Shown here piece after piece: positions 31,250-34,074 of a stretch of 34,074 nt of DNA. The DNA lies in contig SXNM01000091.1 in NCBI GenBank assembly GCA_005777155.1, forward strand, positions 1 through 34,074, written 5' to 3'. This DNA comes from Pseudomonadota bacterium (GTDB taxonomy: Bacteria > Myxococcota_A > UBA9042). The notes beneath the pieces were generated by a model. The model saw only the letters and a list, made by a program, of their open reading frames with translations. It was not told where the DNA came from and did not search any database. Position numbers and translations under genes: made by a program. Numbering within the stretch: the stretch's first letter is position 1; each line of letters opens with the position of its first letter.

Positions 31250-32614
31250 ATGCCACGCAAACTCAAGTCTCAGCAGTCTCTCCCCGACCTAGAGCCCGGC
31301 GCCGCCGAGCCTGTCAGCGCCGGCATCGCCGCGCCGCGCGCCGCGGGTGGGGAGCGAGTCGCCATCGTCGATGCGCTGCGTTCGCCGTTCGTCCGCTCCT
31401 GGTCAACCCTCAACGAGGTCGATCCGGTGACGTTGTCGACGCAGGTGGCGCGCGAGCTGTTGTTCCGTAACGAAGTGCCCGCAGAGCTGCTCGACGAGAT
31501 CGTGTGGGGCACGGTCATCGCGGTGCCGACGGCGCCGAACATTGCCCGCGAAATTGCCCTCGACATGGGCATGTACAAGGTGCCCGGCTACACCGTGACG
31601 CGCGCCTGCGCCACGGGCTTCCAATCGGTGGCCGAGGCGGCGCGGCTGATCCGTAGCGGCGAGGCGAGCGTCGTGCTGGCCGGCGGCGTAGACGTCACTA
31701 GCCACGCGCCGGTTGTACACCGCAAGCACGTTATCGACCTGCTCCAGACAGCGCAGAAGCAGAAGGGCCTGCAGCTGCTACAGACCATTGTCAAGCTCAA
31801 CCCCATGGATCTGCTGCCAAAGCCGCCAGCGATCGCCGAACGCTACACCGGCAAGACGATGGGCGAGCATGCGGAGTGGATGGCGCAGAACTTCGAGGTC
31901 GGCCGCGCCGAGCAAGAGGACTTCGCGCTGGCCAGCCACCGCAACGCCAGCGCCGCCATCGCCGCCGGCCACATCGCCCCGGGCGTCGCCACCGTGCAGT
32001 CGCCCAAAGGCCCGGTGACCGAAGACAACCTGGTGCGCGGCGACATGGACCCGGCCAAGATTGCCAAGCTCAAGCCCTCGTTTGACAAGCGCAATGGCAC
32101 GATCACCGCCGCGACCAGCAGCGCCCTCACCGACGGCGCCGCCGCCGTCCTGTTGATGAGCGAGTCGAGGGCGCGTGAGCTCGGCCACCAGCCGCTTGGC
32201 TATGTGCGGAGCTTCCATTTCGCGGCGCTCGACCCGCGCGTCAACCTGTTGCTCGGCAACGTCCACTCGATCCCCTTCGCGCTACAGAAGGCCGGTCTCC
32301 GCCTCGAAGACATCGGGGTGGTCGAGATCCACGAGGCGTTCGCGGCGCAGGTGCTCGCCAACACCCGTTGCTTGGCGTCGGAGGCGTTCTGCCGCGACGA
32401 GCTTGGCCTGTCGGGCGCGGTCGGCGCGGTCGACCCGGCCCGCCTCAACCAATGGGGCGGTTCGCTCGCCTACGGTCACCCTTTCGCCGCCACCGGCGGA
32501 CGAATGGTGCGGCAGACGCTCGACCTGATGCGGGCGACCAACAGCGAGTTCGGTCTGGCCAGCGCCTGCGCGGCGGGCGGCCTCGGCGTCACGATGGTGT
32601 TCGAACGCGCCTAG
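31250..32614 (+). CDS. fadI: Acetyl-CoA acyltransferase (3-ketoacyl-CoA thiolase), FadI type
   Basis: The thiolase that cleaves 3-ketoacyl-CoA with CoA to give acetyl-CoA and a shortened acyl-CoA, the last step of beta-oxidation, in the cytoplasm. At 454 aa it is slightly longer than E. coli FadI (436) because of a polar N-terminal extension of about 33 residues. The nucleophile is Cys120 (TVTRACATGFQS). His361 lies in EIHEAFAAQ: HEAF rather than NEAF is typical of FadI and the trifunctional beta subunit. His410 lies in GGSLAYGHPFAATGGR, and Cys440 in ASACAAGGLG. The ATG at 31250 follows AGGAGG by 5 nt. fadJ follows after 37 bp, the same order as in E. coli fadIJ; the products form the alpha/beta complex. 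Expression is probably controlled by the palindrome over its -35 box. Confidence 0.94.
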   Translation: MPRKLKSQQSLPDLEPGAAEPVSAGIAAPRAAGGERVAIVDALRSPFVRSWSTLNEVDPVTLSTQVARELLFRNEVPAELLDEIVWGTVIAVPTAPNIAREIALDMGMYKVPGYTVTRACATGFQSVAEAARLIRSGEASVVLAGGVDVTSHAPVVHRKHVIDLLQTAQKQKGLQLLQTIVKLNPMDLLPKPPAIAERYTGKTMGEHAEWMAQNFEVGRAEQEDFALASHRNASAAIAAGHIAPGVATVQSPKGPVTEDNLVRGDMDPAKIAKLKPSFDKRNGTITAATSSALTDGAAAVLLMSESRARELGHQPLGYVRSFHFAALDPRVNLLLGNVHSIPFALQKAGLRLEDIGVVEIHEAFAAQVLANTRCLASEAFCRDELGLSGAVGAVDPARLNQWGGSLAYGHPFAATGGRMVRQTLDLMRATNSEFGLASACAAGGLGVTMVFERA

Positions 32615-32651
32615 CCGCGCCCTGCCCGGTTCAGGGACATAGGAGTCTCCC

Positions 32652-34074
32652 ATGGCAGCAGATTCTCGAGCCAACGGCCTCGCTCCGGCAGCGGCCGCCG
32701 GCGACGCCGAAGTTCAGCCCCTCGGCGAAGCGATCCGCTACGAGGCCGCCGACGCCAGCGGAGTCGGTGTCGTCTGGATCGACGTGCCCGAGAAGAGGGT
32801 GAACACCCTGTCGGTTGCGCTGATGCCGGCCCTCGAGCGGGCATTCGAGCAGGCCAACCGCGACGCCAAGCTGCGGGCTCTGGTCGTAGCGTCAGGCAAG
32901 GACTCGTTCATCGCCGGCGCCGACATCGACGACCTCAACGCCACCACCTCCGCCGAGGCCGCTGCGGCGCTCTCGAGCGCCGGCCAGGCGGCGATGACGC
33001 GCCTGGAGACGTTCGGCAAGCCGGTGGTGGCGGCCATCCACGGCGACTGCCTCGGCGGCGGGCTCGAGCTGGCGCTCGCTTGCACGGCGCGTGTCGCCAC
33101 GGCCTCAGACAAGACCAAGCTGGCGCTGCCCGAGGTGATGCTCGGGTTGCTTCCCGGCGCCGGCGGCACGGTGCGCCTGCCTCGCCTCATTGGACTGCAG
33201 GCCGCGCTCGACATGATGCTGACCGGCAAGACCATTCGGGCGGAGAAGGCGCTGAAGCTTGGCCTGGTCGACCGCGTGGTGCCGCGCAGCCAGCTGCTGC
33301 CAGCCGCACGGGCCTTCGCCGCTGAGCTAGCGGCGGGCAAGCCTGCGCGCAAGAAGGCGAAGAAGTCGTTGCAGCAGGGCGCGATGGACGCGCTGCTCGA
33401 GGACAACCCGCTCGGCCGCAAGCTGGTCTTTCAACAGGCGCGCAAGAAGGTGATGGAGCAGAGCCGTGGCCTCTACCCGGCGCCGCTGAAGATCTTGGAG
33501 GTGGTAGCGGAGGGCAGCTACAAGGCTGAGGCCAAAGGCTTTGGTGCGCTGCTGATGACGCCCGAGTCGCAAGGGCTCCGCCACCTCTTCCACTGCATCA
33601 CCGCCTGCAAGAAGACCGATGGCCCTGGGACCGCAGGCGTCGCCGGGCGCAAGGTGCAGCGGGTCGGCATGCTCGGCGCCGGCCTCATGGGCGCGGGGAT
33701 CGCTACGGTGCTGGCTGATCAGGGCGTGACCGTGCGCCTCAAGGACATCGATCACGCCGCCATCGGCAGGGCGCTCGACTACGCGCGTGGGGTCTATGGC
33801 AAGGCCGTCAAGCGAAAGAAGTACGACAAGTCTGGGCAAATTCAGCGCATGGGCCTGCTCTCTGGCGGCATCGACTTCGCCGGCTTTGGCGAGTGCGAGA
33901 TCGTCATCGAGGCCGTGCTGGAGAAGCTGCCTCTCAAGCGGCAGCTGGTCGCCGAGCTGGAGCGGCTGACGCGCAAGGAGGCGATCTTCGCCACCAACAC
34001 CTCGGCGCTGCCGATCGGCGAGATCGCTCGCGACGCCAAGCACCCCGAGCGCGTGATCGGCATGCACTTCTTCA
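32652..34074 (+). CDS. fadJ: Multifunctional beta-oxidation alpha subunit, FadJ type (N-terminal two thirds)
   Basis: The alpha subunit that hydrates enoyl-CoA and oxidises 3-hydroxyacyl-CoA with NAD. The first 474 residues are present, and the frame runs off the right edge; the full family length is about 700-730. The enoyl-CoA hydratase domain (about residues 28-215) has the oxyanion segment FIAGADI and both catalytic glutamates: Glu139 in CLGGGLELALAC and Glu161 in ALPEVMLGLLPGAGG. A linker follows, and then the hydroxyacyl-CoA dehydrogenase Rossmann motif MLGAGLMGAGIATVLADQG (residues 340-358) with NTSALPIGEIA near the cut. The ATG at 32652 has AGGAG at 32641-32645. The first 25 residues are a variable Ala-rich extension. 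It is cotranscribed with fadI. Confidence 0.95.
   Translation, partial: MAADSRANGLAPAAAAGDAEVQPLGEAIRYEAADASGVGVVWIDVPEKRVNTLSVALMPALERAFEQANRDAKLRALVVASGKDSFIAGADIDDLNATTSAEAAAALSSAGQAAMTRLETFGKPVVAAIHGDCLGGGLELALACTARVATASDKTKLALPEVMLGLLPGAGGTVRLPRLIGLQAALDMMLTGKTIRAEKALKLGLVDRVVPRSQLLPAARAFAAELAAGKPARKKAKKSLQQGAMDALLEDNPLGRKLVFQQARKKVMEQSRGLYPAPLKILEVVAEGSYKAEAKGFGALLMTPESQGLRHLFHCITACKKTDGPGTAGVAGRKVQRVGMLGAGLMGAGIATVLADQGVTVRLKDIDHAAIGRALDYARGVYGKAVKRKKYDKSGQIQRMGLLSGGIDFAGFGECEIVIEAVLEKLPLKRQLVAELERLTRKEAIFATNTSALPIGEIARDAKHPERVIGMHFF

Overview
The window is very GC-rich, densely coded DNA that reads as chromosome of a Gram-negative deltaproteobacterium-like organism, most likely Myxococcota. 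The grounds are long tandem C-D-D-G-N-x-C-T type cysteine repeats on predicted lipoproteins, MopE-type metal-binding motifs, an FG-GAP/ASPIC lipoprotein, TamA/TamB outer-membrane assembly genes and FadI/FadJ beta-oxidation genes. The phylum is an inference; there is no rRNA or marker gene here. I found no tRNA, rRNA, CRISPR array, transposase, integrase or phage gene.

Layout. 1-4204 is mostly housekeeping: a COG2509-type FAD oxidoreductase (cut by the window edge) behind an unrecognised 393-aa gene on the minus strand; divergently, D-aminoacyl-tRNA deacylase (dtd) and an alpha/beta hydrolase; then a convergent RluA-family pseudouridine synthase. 4205-7626 holds a predicted 789-aa lipoprotein with seven FG-GAP calcium loops plus an ASPIC/UnbV domain, and a 248-aa protein with a possible winged-helix C-terminus.

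7863-17390 is the accessory heart of the window. Two predicted cysteine-rich lipoproteins are transcribed divergently from one 282-bp gap: a 2443-aa giant with about 60 four-cysteine units and three C-terminal beta-sandwich-like modules, and a 637-aa protein with two MopE-type motifs and the same kind of repeats. Only 168 bp further on come tamB and tamA (17559-25702, overlapping GTGA), which encode an inner-to-outer membrane bridge and an Omp85 barrel. This neighbourhood suggests, but does not prove, a link between large disulfide-rich surface proteins and outer-membrane assembly.

25699-30777 is a tight minus-strand operon of three exported proteins: an M1 metallopeptidase fused to HEAT-like repeats, a family 5 peptide-binding lipoprotein, and a TlpA-like thioredoxin. 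It reads as a peptide-scavenging unit without its permease. After a 472-bp regulatory gap, a fadI-fadJ fatty-acid beta-oxidation operon starts at 31250 and runs off the right edge. Its -35 box lies inside a near-perfect 17-bp palindrome, so a repressor (TetR type by analogy) probably controls it.

The best candidates for something undescribed are the divergent giant cysteine-rich pair next to tamBA, and the operator architecture upstream of fadI. All domain assignments come from reading motifs by eye; no database search was possible.
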